A stretch of DNA of 64,000 nt from Oreohelix idahoensis. Its lineage: Eukaryota; Mollusca; Gastropoda; Stylommatophora; Oreohelicidae. The position numbers and the translations under genes are program-made. How positions within the stretch are numbered: the first letter of the stretch is position 1; every line of letters starts with the position of its first letter. The stretch lies in assembly GCA_024509875.1 (NCBI GenBank), contig JAMPIV010014841.1, positions 434,001-498,000 on the forward strand, written 5' to 3'. Positions 31,863 through 42,439 of the stretch are shown one piece after another. The notes beneath the pieces are model-generated. The model was not told the DNA's origin. It saw only the letters and a list, made by a program, of their open reading frames with translations, and ran no database searches.

Positions 31863-34800
31863 CTAATTTTGATCACAGGGGTGCCTACTGAGGAAATCTG
31901 CACCGACATTCTGTGATCCCGGGATATATTCAATATTAAACTGATATGGTTGCAACAATAAAGACCATCTTAACAATCTTGCATTTTCATGCTTGGCCTG
32001 AGATAAGAACACGGGAGGCTGGTGATCTGTCTGGACCACAAAAGTCCTACCATACAGATAGATTTGGAACTTTTTTATTGCCCAGATTAACGCTAAACAT
32101 TCTATTTCGCTTGTGGAATATCCTTGTTCCGCTTTGTTCAACTTGCGACTTGCATAAGCGACTGGGTTCAGTTCCCCATTGGGTGAAGAGGACCTTTGCA
32201 ACAGAGTAGCCCCCAGGCCTACATTGCTTGCGTCTGTTCTCACCACAAAGTCCTGAGTCAAATCAGGCAATTTGAGAATAGGCTTGCTAGTGAGTTTTTT
32301 CTTTAACTCTTGAAATGCCAATTCACATTGCGCTGACCAAACAATTTTATCTGGATTTCCCTTGCGAGTCAGATCAGTCAGAGGAGCACATATAGAGTTA
32401 AAATTTTTGATATATTTTTGGTAAAACCCACATAACGACACGAATGATCGCACGTCTTTTTTTGTTTGCGGTCTAGGTGCTCTCTGCAGTTTTTCCAAGT
32501 TCTTGGGGTCAGGGGTCATGTTACCCTGATATACAGTATGTCCCAAGAATTCCAACTCTTTGCATCCAATATAACATTTTGTTGGTCTAGCAGTTAAGTT
32601 CGCTTCTCTGAGCCTATCAAATAACATATTCAAAGAGTTAATGTGTTCTTCAAATGTTTCCGTGGCGATGAGAATATCATCCATGAAATTTGTGATACAT
32701 GGATTATTCAAGGGATCCAACAATTTGCGCATCATCCTAGAAAATACACTCGGAGCATTTTTCAATCCGAATGGTAGCATGTTGAATTCATAATGTCCTT
32801 CCGAGGTGCTAAAAGCTAAATAAGGTCTAACTTAAGGCTTCATTGGAATCTGGTAATAGCCTTTGCTAAGATCCACCTTCGAAAAGTATTTTGCCTTGTT
32901 CAATCTGGCAAATAACTGTTTTGTGTCCGGTAATGGATCCACCTGACCTTCTGTGACAGCATTCAGTTTCCTGTAATCTATGCACAGTCTATGTTCCCCA
33001 GACGGTTTCCTCAACAAAACTACACTGGAGCTAAAAGAAGATTCACTGTGAGAAATAATCCCTTCTTTCAACAAATAATCTATCTCCTCTTTCAATGCCT
33101 TCTCCTTAGCGAACGGAATAGGATAGGCTCTCCTACAGATTGGTGTTGAGTCTACCAGATTCATGTCATACTGTAGCAAATTAGTATGCCCCGGTTTGTC
33201 TGTTAACACATCCGTATGTTCCTCCAGAACCTGTTGAACTCTCTCCCTCTGATTTTTAGTCAGGTGCTTACTGACTTTTACCTGTGCGGCTGTCTCACAG
33301 GGGTGTAATGGGTATTCATGTGAGGTGAGTGGTTCCTTTTTCATTTCAGTTGCGATAGCCAAGGTCAGTAAGGGGGTGCCTTCCTGGATTAGTCTGTCCA
33401 GATACTTCTTTAAAAGGTTCACATGATATATTTTCTCCTTCCCCTTTTTGTCAATTTTATAGTTTGTTCTAGACACCTTCTCTAGAACCGTATATGGACC
33501 TTGCCATCCAATTTGCAACTTATTCTGGCTTCCGGGTAGTAGAAGAAGCACTTTCTCTCCCACAGCTAATTCTCTGTCCTTTGCTTTCCTATTAAAATAA
33601 GCTGCATGTTTCTTCCTGGCTTGTCTCAAATTATCATTTGCCAGTTTCCATCCAGCTTTCAGACGAGTGGTCAGCTCGTTCACATATTGATATGATGAGG
33701 TAACAGTCTCTTCTGCTTGCTCATCTGTCCAGGTCCTTAACAATGCTTCTAATGGACCTTTTATTGGCCTCCCAAATAACAGGGCTGCGGGTGCCATCCC
33801 GGTTGAACTATGTGGTACTTCCCGGTACGCAAACAACGCAGCGGGCAGAAATTGATCCCATATATCAGGTTTCTCATGTGCCAGCTTCCTCAGGATAGAA
33901 ATGAAGGTCCAATTGAACCTCTCTACCTGGCCGTTCCCTTGTGGATGGTACGGACTACAATGAAAGTGTCTGGCTTGAAATAGCTTAAAAACTTCTTCCG
34001 TTAGTTTCCCCTTGAACTGTGAGCCATTATCAGTCAAGATTTGATGCGGGAATCCTAATCTTTTGAATATTGTAAGTAGTGCCTCTGCAACATGTTTCGA
34101 ATCAATTGATGGCAGGGCTACCGCCTCTCCCCACATAGAACAAGTGTCCACCAGAGTAAGGATATAACTGTTCCTCCTCTTGGTCCGAGTGAGAGGTCCC
34201 ACAATATCCACTGCAACCCTCTCAAAAGGTGTTCCCACTATGGGCATTTCCCCTAGAGTTGCAGGAGCAGTCCAATGCTTTGGAGCTACCCTTTGACATT
34301 CTGGACAGGATTTGACATATCTTTTTATATCTTCTGTTATCCCTGGCCAGAAGTAATGACAAGCTATACGCTGTCTTGTGGCGCTGATCCCCATGTGACC
34401 ACTGAAGGGAATCGCATGCCCAAGTTCCATCACTTTATCCCTATATGAAGCGGGAAGAACCAGCTGGTTGTGACCATTTGTTCAAGTTCCGGCCTTCCTG
34501 TATAGCAATTTGTTCTTCATAATATACTCTCCCTTGCTTGGAGGTGTGTGGCATTTGGGCAATTTTTTAAAACATGGCTTGAGTGTCCTATCCTCAGCCT
34601 GCGCCTTCCTCATCTCTTCTGGATGAGCATTTATAGGTTCACCTTCTTCCTCCTTCTTCTGTGACCTGGTCTGCACTGTCGCCATGATCACAGGTTTCTC
34701 GGGATTCCCCAAGAAGACGTATCTACACCCCAATCTCAGAGGGTAGATTGGTTCATCTATCACTGCTGCTCTGATTTCTCCTTCCACATAGCGAGTTTTC

Positions 34801-34950
34801 ACCGTTATCCTTGCGATGGGAAGTGTCATGAGTGGTATGTCCTTAGTCGCCCCTTGTATTTCCACTGTTTCGGTGGTATACTGACTTGGGTCCACTAGGC
34901 TAGCCTTCACAACTGAATCCTAATCCAAACCTGTATCATATAGGCACCTT
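31863..34950 (-). pseudogene. Element 3 protease, integrase, RT and RNase H (one frame, three stops)
   Basis: One minus frame runs from the gag tail to 31863 with three in-frame stops: TAG at about 34920 inside the protease just after CLYDTGLD, TGA at 34482, and TAA at 32832 inside RT. The integrase shows IPFSGHMG, CHYFWPGI, CPECQ, VAVDIVGP, ILTDNGSQF and YHPQGNGQVERFN (D, D, E). A GPY/F module reads IGWQGPYTVLEKV...VNLLKKYL. RT follows with DVLTDKPGHTNLLQYDM, HRLCIDYRKLN, YFSKVDLSKGYYQIPM, LPFGLKNAPSVFSRMM and TNFMDDILIA. RNase H has VRTDASNVGLGA, SEIECLALIW and QTDHQP, and ends ADFLSRHPC. Integrase clearly precedes RT. Catalytic residues are kept despite the stops. Confidence 0.92.
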
Positions 34951-36256
34951 ATGGTGACCCCATTACAAATAACATCCTCACAAACTGGAGGGTGATAAGG
35001 TTCCTGCTGTCCATTAGGATTAACCTTTAATCTCTGGTTCCCCGATTTCATTGCAGCAATGTTTGAAGGTTTCCTTTTACAAAATTCGGTGTTATAATTG
35101 TCCTTCTTACACCATTTGCACCACCTCTTTCCTGGGTTAAAAGGTTTTCTTTCATTATATTTTTGGTCATTGAACTGTGAGTTTCTATCACGATAATCAT
35201 TTCGTGGCCTATCAAAGTTTGTCCTACCTTTATTACCTTGTTCTCTGGTATCAAATTTATTAAAGTGCTGTGGGGCTTTAAAATTTTCTATATGTTTCTT
35301 TTTAGAGCCAACTACCTCTGCCTGGGCTGCCTGATACCTCTCAGCGACATTCAAAACCTCCCCAACCTCTCTGCACCTTGTTCCATGAGAAATTTTCTCA
35401 GGTCTGGAGCCATGGACTCTCTTAATTGCTCTATCATGATCATTTCTTTGAGATCTTGGGTCTTCCCCAGAGCCGTCCATTTCTCCAAATAGGTTTCCAG
35501 TCTGGCAGAGAATTGGTGGTATGTCTCCCCAGACAAAAGTTTGGCATTTCTAAACTTCTTACGATAAAATTCACCATTCTTTTCATTTCTCAATAACAGA
35601 GCCTGCTTTAGCATGTCATAATTGTCTTGGTCGTCTCTATTCATTTTAGCAAAAACTTCATAAGAAGTACCTCTAAGCCCCTGGGATAACTTAAGACTCC
35701 ACCTCTCTCTCTAACCCATACGTAGTAGCCAATAGTTCAAATCTACTTAGGTACCCCTCTATGTCATCGTCTTTCTCAACAAAATGGTCTAAATGAAACC
35801 CCATAGCTGAGGTTGAGGCTCCCTGACTAGGCGTGGCATCGGAGGAAAAGGGGCTGGCACCATTTTCAGGAGCATGGCCTTGTAATTCCAACTCCCTTAG
35901 TCGTAACTCATGTTCCCTTTGTAATCTCTTGTCCTCATTTTCTGCTTCTCTTTCTGCAGCTAATCTTCTTTCTTCTGCTTCCCTTTCAGCCTTTTTTCTT
36001 CTAATTGGAGCCTTTTTATTTCAGCCTCCCTATCTGCCTCCAATGCCCTAGCCTCCCTCTCAGCCTCAATTTGCAGCCTTTTAAGTTCTTTGTCAGCCTC
36101 AATTTGTAACCTTTTCTCTTCAGCTAACGTCCTATCTTCCCTTTCAATATACTTGTCACATTCTGAAGTTACATATTGAACTAAAACCTGACCATCCATG
36201 TTCATTTCCTTAGCCGTCAGCACAGCAGCCGATCTGAATTTGGCTAGATCTGCCAT
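34951..36256 (-). pseudogene. Element 3 gag (several frameshifts)
   Basis: Start MADLAKFRSAAVLTAKEM at 36256. A charged coiled coil follows (EREARALEADREAEIKRL). Frameshifts near 35950, 35690 and 35480 split the capsid part, seen as MGFHLDHFVEKDDDIEGYLSRFE, then DNYDMLKQALLLRNEKNGE to HQFSARLETYLEKW. The nucleocapsid part near 35080-35125 reads CKWCKKDNYNTEFC. This has the spacing of a CCHC knuckle but with Tyr where His is expected, so the knuckle is probably dead. It belongs to a gag lineage distinct from elements 1, 2 and 4, which lack a classical knuckle. Confidence 0.82.
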
Positions 36257-36492
36257 ACTATATCACACAATTTAACAATGACTAAGGTAAATTACAAAAT
36301 CTAATTACTAAGGTAATATACTAATTAATTAATTACCACTGGCTGTGAAGATTCATCAACTTTTACTTTCCACTTTTAATTTTAGGGACACTTAAATTTA
36401 TACAACTTATGCCCCCAATAGTTTAATTCCCGGACCAGGAGACCCTAATATCTTTGATAAACCTAAATCCCGGACAAGAGCTACCCAATATT

Positions 36493-38432
36493 TGTAGTGG
36501 TGTTTGATGTTATTGCGTGGTTGATATGTTACCTAGTGTACTGGATGAGGTCAGCTGTGAAGGCTCCTGAAGATAACAGTTTATGTGAGTTACAGAATGC
36601 CTTTCTGCTACCACTTATGACCTCAAACAGACTTATTCTGCTATTATGTATGTTAGCTACGTTTAATGTCTAGGGTAATGAAATGTGATGTGTGGGTAAT
36701 TCAATACACAGACACACACATGTAAACACTAAGTCTAATAATAATAAGCTCTATGATCAAATCAACTAACACTGGCTTTAGAATTTAAATTTTACAATTT
36801 TTTGAGAATTTATTTAGTCCTGAACCAAATTGTCTTCTGGTCAGGACGTATGAAACAATATGTATTTATCAATAAAAGTGCATATATATATTGAATAATC
36901 AAATGAAAATTTTGTACATAGATATATTGTTACATTGGTTAATATTAACACTAACTACAGTGTCTTTGGAAAACTAGCACTGGATGTCTAGTCGGGGTGG
37001 TGTCATCATACCCGATCTCTGTTTACAATAGTCATTGTCTTTGAAATATGGAACTGTGGTATAGTTTTTATACACCAAGATTTTGTTTATTTATTTTATT
37101 GTGGAAAAAATTTTATGAATCCACAGCAGGCCAGGTTTTCAACTTATCTGGCCTGTGTCGCTGTAGTAAAGACTTCAAGTGGCCCACTCCTCCCAGTTGC
37201 TGAGGTAAAATGGTAGGCTTCTAAGTCATCCACTCTTGGATCTCTTCAAAGCATCTGACACTAGTGTAGTGCCAGACCAGAAACTCACAATTCAAATTTG
37301 AAAACACAGTTACGTTGTACTAGCAAAACTCAGCTGAGCTGCTGGCTAGATTATGGCGTCCCACTGATAATATATAATATCTCCTGGAAATCACTCTTCT
37401 AGCATTAACGAAATGTGTATATGGACAGTCTTTTAAAAATGGCACTTGCTGGCGTCTTTCTTTCTATAATATGAACTCTTTCATCCAATCAGCGGACTTC
37501 CCCTCTACCTTTCAAATATTTAAACTACAATGTCCAATTTCAGTCGAGTCTCAGTCTAGTGTGTAGTATTTTTCTGTCGGTCTGTCCGTACGAACTTGGT
37601 TTTTCTCAAAATTACACTTGTTTTTGGACTAACTACAAGAAAAAAACTACACAAATTTTGCCTCCCCCTACTTCTAAGATCTCTATGCTAAGTTATTTTT
37701 AGCTTCTACCCTCCCCTGATTGCCCCTTGTCCACATGCAGTTTTTTTTTTTTTTTTTTTTGGTTAGGCTCAAGGACGCGTCAAAAGTGATTTTTGTGAGA
37801 AGTATGCACAAATAACTGTCGGCTAGTCTGTATTGAACAATACAGTCTTTCGTCAATATCTTCTGTGTTATCTGTCCGTCTGTGTAATTAAAAGTATATT
37901 ATTTCTCAGGGCAAGATGGGCTATCAAACTAGCTAGTTTTTATTTTCCTAAACTTATTATTAAGAAAAAACCTACTTTTTCCAAGGTTAGTTTTGAAATT
38001 TGTTTTTGTACCTTCGTTCACGGCGTTTGCCGCTATATTCAAACTAAAACGACTATTTACCGTAGAACGTCCAAGATACGTCTGTTTCTGACAAGAGCTA
38101 ATGTCGTTTTTCGTCCAATTCCTTACATTGTGTCAATTAGTGGCGTAATTTTTTCCTTTAAAACTACAAATTGCGGCTTCTAGCCTTTTGATTTAAACAA
38201 GTGTTCAGACCGCCACATTTTTTTTCTTTTATCTCCGTTTCTATCCCGTCTAAAAGGATAGGCCGTTATTCTGCATGTATAACTAGTTAGTTTTTAATGG
38301 CGCTAGAAATCGCTGGCGTGGGCGAGAATGTATCAGCGTATCTTACCAATATTTTTATCCCTACATGTTATTTTACCTGTTATCTTTATAAATGGAGGAA
38401 TTTTAACTTTGCATCACTGTAATTTCACCACA
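36493..38432 (-). repeat. Element 3 5' LTR
   Basis: 1940 bp, uninterrupted. It shows the empty target site of element 2 (gagaatgtatcagcg). A 116-aa plus-strand frame at 37833-38183 exists in both LTR copies but is antisense to the element and shows no constraint. Confidence 0.93.
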
Positions 38433-38437
38433 GCCTG

Positions 38438-38636
38438 AACTGTATTGAATTTGGAGCAGTGTCACAGTCTTAATAAAAATGTATACCGTCCACTTCGTCC
38501 TTTGTGGCTCAAATAATTCGAATTGACGTTGGCTTGTTTCAGTGTCTGATACGTCTACCACCTTAGAACTGATCTTGGCCACAGGAACCATCGCGTCACT
38601 AAATATGAACATTCACAATATAAAAGACACGTAACA
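38438..38636 (+). repeat. Element 4 5' LTR, right piece
   Basis: This completes the LTR after element 3 and matches 50613-50811. 447 plus 199 bases equal exactly the 646 bases of the intact 3' LTR. Confidence 0.92.
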
Positions 38637-39598
38637 GTCGAAGGTAGGAGCCTCAAGCCGGGATGTGAACAAATTATCTTCAAGTGATGTTTTAAACATG
38701 TTTCAAGTCGGTGGACTACATTTGTTCCATGTACAGAATATTTTTCAAGATGGCGGTGTTGGTAGGCTGCAGGCCGGAGTTAGAGGTCTATCCCTATTCA
38801 CTGCATTGAATTTGAATCGTTGTTTCCTGAGGCAGAGGCTGATGCCAGAAGGATTTTTTGCATGAAAAAGCAGATAAGTAAATTTATTGATTCATGCAGT
38901 GTACGGCTTGAAGAATCTCTTTTGACAGGGTTCTTTCTTTTACATGTTATATGTCTATCTGTATCTACATGTTTGTGTGATAAGCGGGTTTGTTGGTGGG
39001 ACCTATTAATTCATGATACCTCATTGACGGTCGTTAATTCTTAGGCGTTCTTTAGTTTTTGCATCTGTTTTTTTTTTCAACTTAAGGGGCCGGAGAACAT
39101 AGCTGTGTGTTACGGCCTTGAGTGAATTAACCAGATTCATTATTTGTCTAGTTGTGATGGTTTTGTAATTTTGTAATTTTGTATTTGTTGTCAAGTTAAT
39201 AATATTTTATTTGGTTTATTCTCCATTATTATTTGTAAATTTGTTCATCTAATCTTGCTATCATTCATTTATTAGATGTAATATATGTTGTAAAATTGTG
39301 CGTGTAATGTCATAAGTGTGACAGAGCCAACATTTTTTTCATTTTTCAACAGTTCATAAATTTCTGCCTTGGTTTTTTCATTAGTATTTTCTTCGGTTGG
39401 CTCTTTCAACTGTTATACTGTAATCTGGTTGGTATCTCTATTTTTTTTTTGCTCCTAAAATAACATCTATAATTTCATGCAGTTGATTAATATTGAGTGG
39501 TGAAATTATTGTTGCTAATATTGCTCACATATTAAATACGAGAATATATATTATTTGAATTATTATTGGACAATTTGGAGTCACAATAATAGTGAATT
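38637..39598 (+). other. Element 4 5' leader
   Basis: About 960 bases without coding sequence lie between LTR and gag. No clear primer-binding site begins with TGG next to the LTR. Confidence 0.5.
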
Positions 39599-40208
39599 AT
39601 GGCTACAGTGGATTATTTTATGAAGATTGGTCAAGAATGTGGTATGGAGGGTGAAGCTTTACAAACATTTGCTTTCAATGAGCATGCAAAGGAAATAAAG
39701 AGGTTAGAGGACGTGGCAAGAAAACAGAGGCGCCTAGATAGCGAGGATAAGAAGAAGAATTAGCTAAGGAGAAGAGAGAAGAAGAATTAGCTGAGAAGAG
39801 AAGACAGGAAGAATTAACTCTTGAGCAAGAGAATAAAAGAAGAGAACACGAACTTGAGGGAAAAAAAAATGGCCTATGCTCAAGCAGAAATAAAGGCACA
39901 ACAAGAACTTGAAGAGAAAAAATTAGCATATGCTCAAAGAATGGCAGAAATTGAGTTGGAAAAATTGAGATTTCAACATAAACAGGTTAATCCAGCAGGT
40001 GATGAGGCTGGAAAAAAAGACCATGCCTCTACTTTTAAATTAAATTTGCCCAAATTTAATTCTAATATCGACGATATTTCATGCTTCTTAAATAGATATA
40101 AGACATATTGTCAAGAGTTTAAGATTGATAGAGCTACATGGCCTAGTAGGTTGATGAGTTTGTTAGTGGGTGAGGCTCTTACTTCAGTCTGCACCATGGA
40201 TGATCATA

Positions 40209-40555
40209 CAGTTGACATTCAAAAATCCGGCAACCTCCGGACCTGAGGAGTGCCGGATTTTTGAAAATGCCGGATTTTTGATGCTGTATATATTTAACAG
40301 AAAATGACTACCTGTACAGTCCTTTAAAGAAAGAAAATTTAAAACTAAATGAAAAGGAAATGAAATTTTAATGTTCATCAACTAAATAAAACAGTTCTAC
40401 AGAATTTTAGTTCTACTGAATAAAATAGTTCTACAGAGTTTTAACAGAAAACAGTGGCGCGCCAACGCGGTAAATTTTAAAATGCGCTCCGAAATCCATG
40501 CCGGAAATCTGAAGGAACCGGATTATCGATGGCCGGATTTTTGAATGTCAACTGT
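40209..40555 (+). mobile_element. Tigger/pogo-like MITE in element 4 gag
   Basis: A 347-bp insert flanked by TA (40207-40208, 40556-40557) has perfect terminal inverted repeats cagttgacattcaaaaatcc(ggc) at both ends. It has no coding capacity. TA duplication and the cagttga start fit the pogo/Tigger branch of Tc1/mariner. The gag frame resumes after it, which confirms a simple insertion. Confidence 0.92.
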
Positions 40556-41108
40556 ACTAGAAATGATTATGATGCTGTGAATGCTTTATTGCTAAAAAGT
40601 ATCAACTGGAAGAAAATGGTTTCAGATTGAAACTGAAATCATTGTTGCCTGATTCAGCTAAGGATTTTGCTGAATTTGTTTCATCAATTAAGCTTTGCTT
40701 TTCTAGATGGGCTGATTTGTCAAAAATTGATAAAACTTTTGATGGGCTGACTGACTTAATTTAAAGAGACAAAAGTGCTGTCTTCAGTCAGTGGTGACAT
40801 TTTGTCCTTCTTGCAGGAGAGAAAGCCTGAAACGTTGGCTGCTGTAGAAAATCTTGGACGACAATACCAAATTGCACATCCTGGAAGAAATCTTAGCAGG
40901 AATAACACAAAGGATTCATTGGCAGTGACATCAGCTAGAACTATGATGTCCAATCCACCCAGACAAAGATCATATAGCATGGACAGAAATTTTCGATTAA
41001 ATCGAGATAATAATACTGGATCTTTTAGAGGGAGGTATAATTTTCATAATAGGTCACAACAACCTCAAAGAAATTTTGATTCATATGATGATGGATATAT
41101 ACCTCAAC

Positions 41109-41271
41109 CAGTGGCGGATCTACATTTTGGGGGCCCTGAAGCTTGAACTCTTGAAGGGGCCCCTTTAAAAAAATGATTAGCAGGATGGGGAAAGAAACGA
41201 ATTATAGATAAAACTGGACTTGGGGGCCCTGAAGCTCGAGCATCATTAGCTTTATAGTAGATCCGCCTCTG
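41109..41271 (+). mobile_element. hAT-like MITE in element 4 gag
   Basis: A 163-bp insert with terminal repeats cagtggcggatctac and, inverted, cagaggcggatctac (one mismatch). Flanking octamers acctcaac (41101-41108) and accttaac (41272-41279) form an 8-bp duplication with one change, the size typical of hAT transposons. Internally, gggggccctgaagct occurs twice in direct orientation. No protein is encoded. Confidence 0.85.
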
Positions 41272-41315
41272 ACCTTAACAATCATCTTTTAGACCTAACA
41301 GGGATTGGAACAGAG

Positions 41316-42330
41316 GTGGATATAATTCCGGTAAAATGGAGGCCAAATGGAAACAATGACAATGATTACAACAACAGAAGTTCTCAACAGAACAATAACT
41401 TTCGACGTTCTAGTAATCCTGAACGTTCCAATGCAATTGTGCATCAAAGTGACAATAATACAGTCCAAAATACCAATGCTGTTTCTCATGCAAATGAATG
41501 TAGTGTTAACTTATCCAATAGTGCTAATGGTTCTAAATGTAATTCTTTGTTTCCGCTGGAGGGAGTTCCTAGGCTCCTGTGTGGACACCCTTTACCAGTG
41601 ATGTCCTCTTATAATGGGACAGGATCAGTGGTATTCGATAAGGGTTTTGTGAACAACCAACTTGTTTCTGTGCTCAGGGACACTGGATCCTCCACTGTGG
41701 GGTTCGAAGATCATTAGTGGACCCTGCTGATTACACAGGCGAAGAAGTCTAGTTCATTACATTCGGGGCACAGTTGAATATTATCCAACTGCTGAAGTAT
41801 TTTTAGATACCCCTTATTTTACAGGCAGGACTTTAGTATGTCTGTTGTCAAATCCAGTCGCTGGGATAATTTTAGGGAATATCCCTGGGCTTCGTGAATG
41901 CACTAGTGATGATATTTTGAGGTGGGAACAACAAAATGTATATACTGCCAGGGTTGATACTACCAGAGCACAGGCTTTTAGATATATGCATGCACAGTCA
42001 CATGATCGGACTCAGAGTGACGCGGTTTTGAGTGATGGTGATAATACAAAATTTCTTCCTCCCATCATTGAGGAGCTCTTGATGATTTCCACACTATTGA
42101 GGAATCCTCAGATGTCTATTTTGACTCGAGTGAATCACTGGTTGCTTCTGATTTGGATGTGGACTAACCACATCCATCATGGATGATGTGATACCTAGCA
42201 TTGTTGATGACAATGTTACTGATATGAGACCAACCACATCCATCACTGATGATGTGTTACCTGGCATTATTGATGCCGAGGTTAATCAGATGTCAAGTTT
42301 AATTTGGTCGTATACTCTTCAGTCAAAACT
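41316..42330 (+). pseudogene. Element 4 protease and protease-integrase linker
   Basis: The first frame (41316-41717) ends the nucleocapsid, then has CNSLF...LLCGHPLPVM, matching the Cys/His motif of element 2, then VVFDKGFVNNQLVSVLRDTGSSTVG with the aspartic protease DTG. Shifted frames continue with NPVAGIILGNIPGLREC (compare IADLIIGRIHGVKEC in element 2). At 42163-42293 a 66-bp unit occurs twice, encoding an acidic DDVIPSIVDD-like stretch. The integrase is not found after this. Confidence 0.8.
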
Positions 42331-42439
42331 GTACATTTAGCTGTTTGTTTTTCTTTTTTCCATTGTCTTTTTACTATATGATTCTTCTTTTTCATGTAGG
42401 AACATCATAGATATTAATATTACTTCATCTTCTTTCTTT

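Larger units (their letters stand above)
19831..38432 (-). mobile_element. Element 3: Gmr1-type LTR retrotransposon inside the 5' LTR of element 4
   Basis: This minus-strand element of about 8.6 kb (without element 2) has LTRs of 1937 bp (split) and 1940 bp, TG...CA, and a perfect 5-bp duplication gcctg (19826-19830 and 38433-38437). The uninterrupted site is visible in the other LTR of element 4 near 50610. Gene order is gag, protease, integrase, RT, RNase H. The LTRs differ at about 30 positions (roughly 1.5%). The polypurine tract ggtggggagatg abuts the 3' LTR at 31773-31784. The minus strand just inside the 5' LTR carries tgggtagctcttgtccggg, a candidate primer-binding site. Confidence 0.92.
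39599..41300 (+). pseudogene. Element 4 gag (stops, frameshifts, two MITE insertions)
   Basis: Start MATVDYFMKIGQEC at 39599, with a TAG at 39761-39763. The coiled coil continues in shifted frames with a shift at the A-run near 39862. Capsid: KLNLPKFNSNIDDISCFLNRY, ATWPSRLMSLLVGEALTSVCTMDD, then after the MITE NALLLKK, LLPDSAKDFAEFVSSIKLCFSRWADLSKIDKTF, and FLQERKPETLAAVENLG. The Arg/Gly/Asn-rich nucleocapsid (40860-41110) contains AHPGRNLSRNNTKDSLAVTSA and is interrupted by a second MITE at 41109. It is collinear with the element 1 gag and more decayed. Confidence 0.82.
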
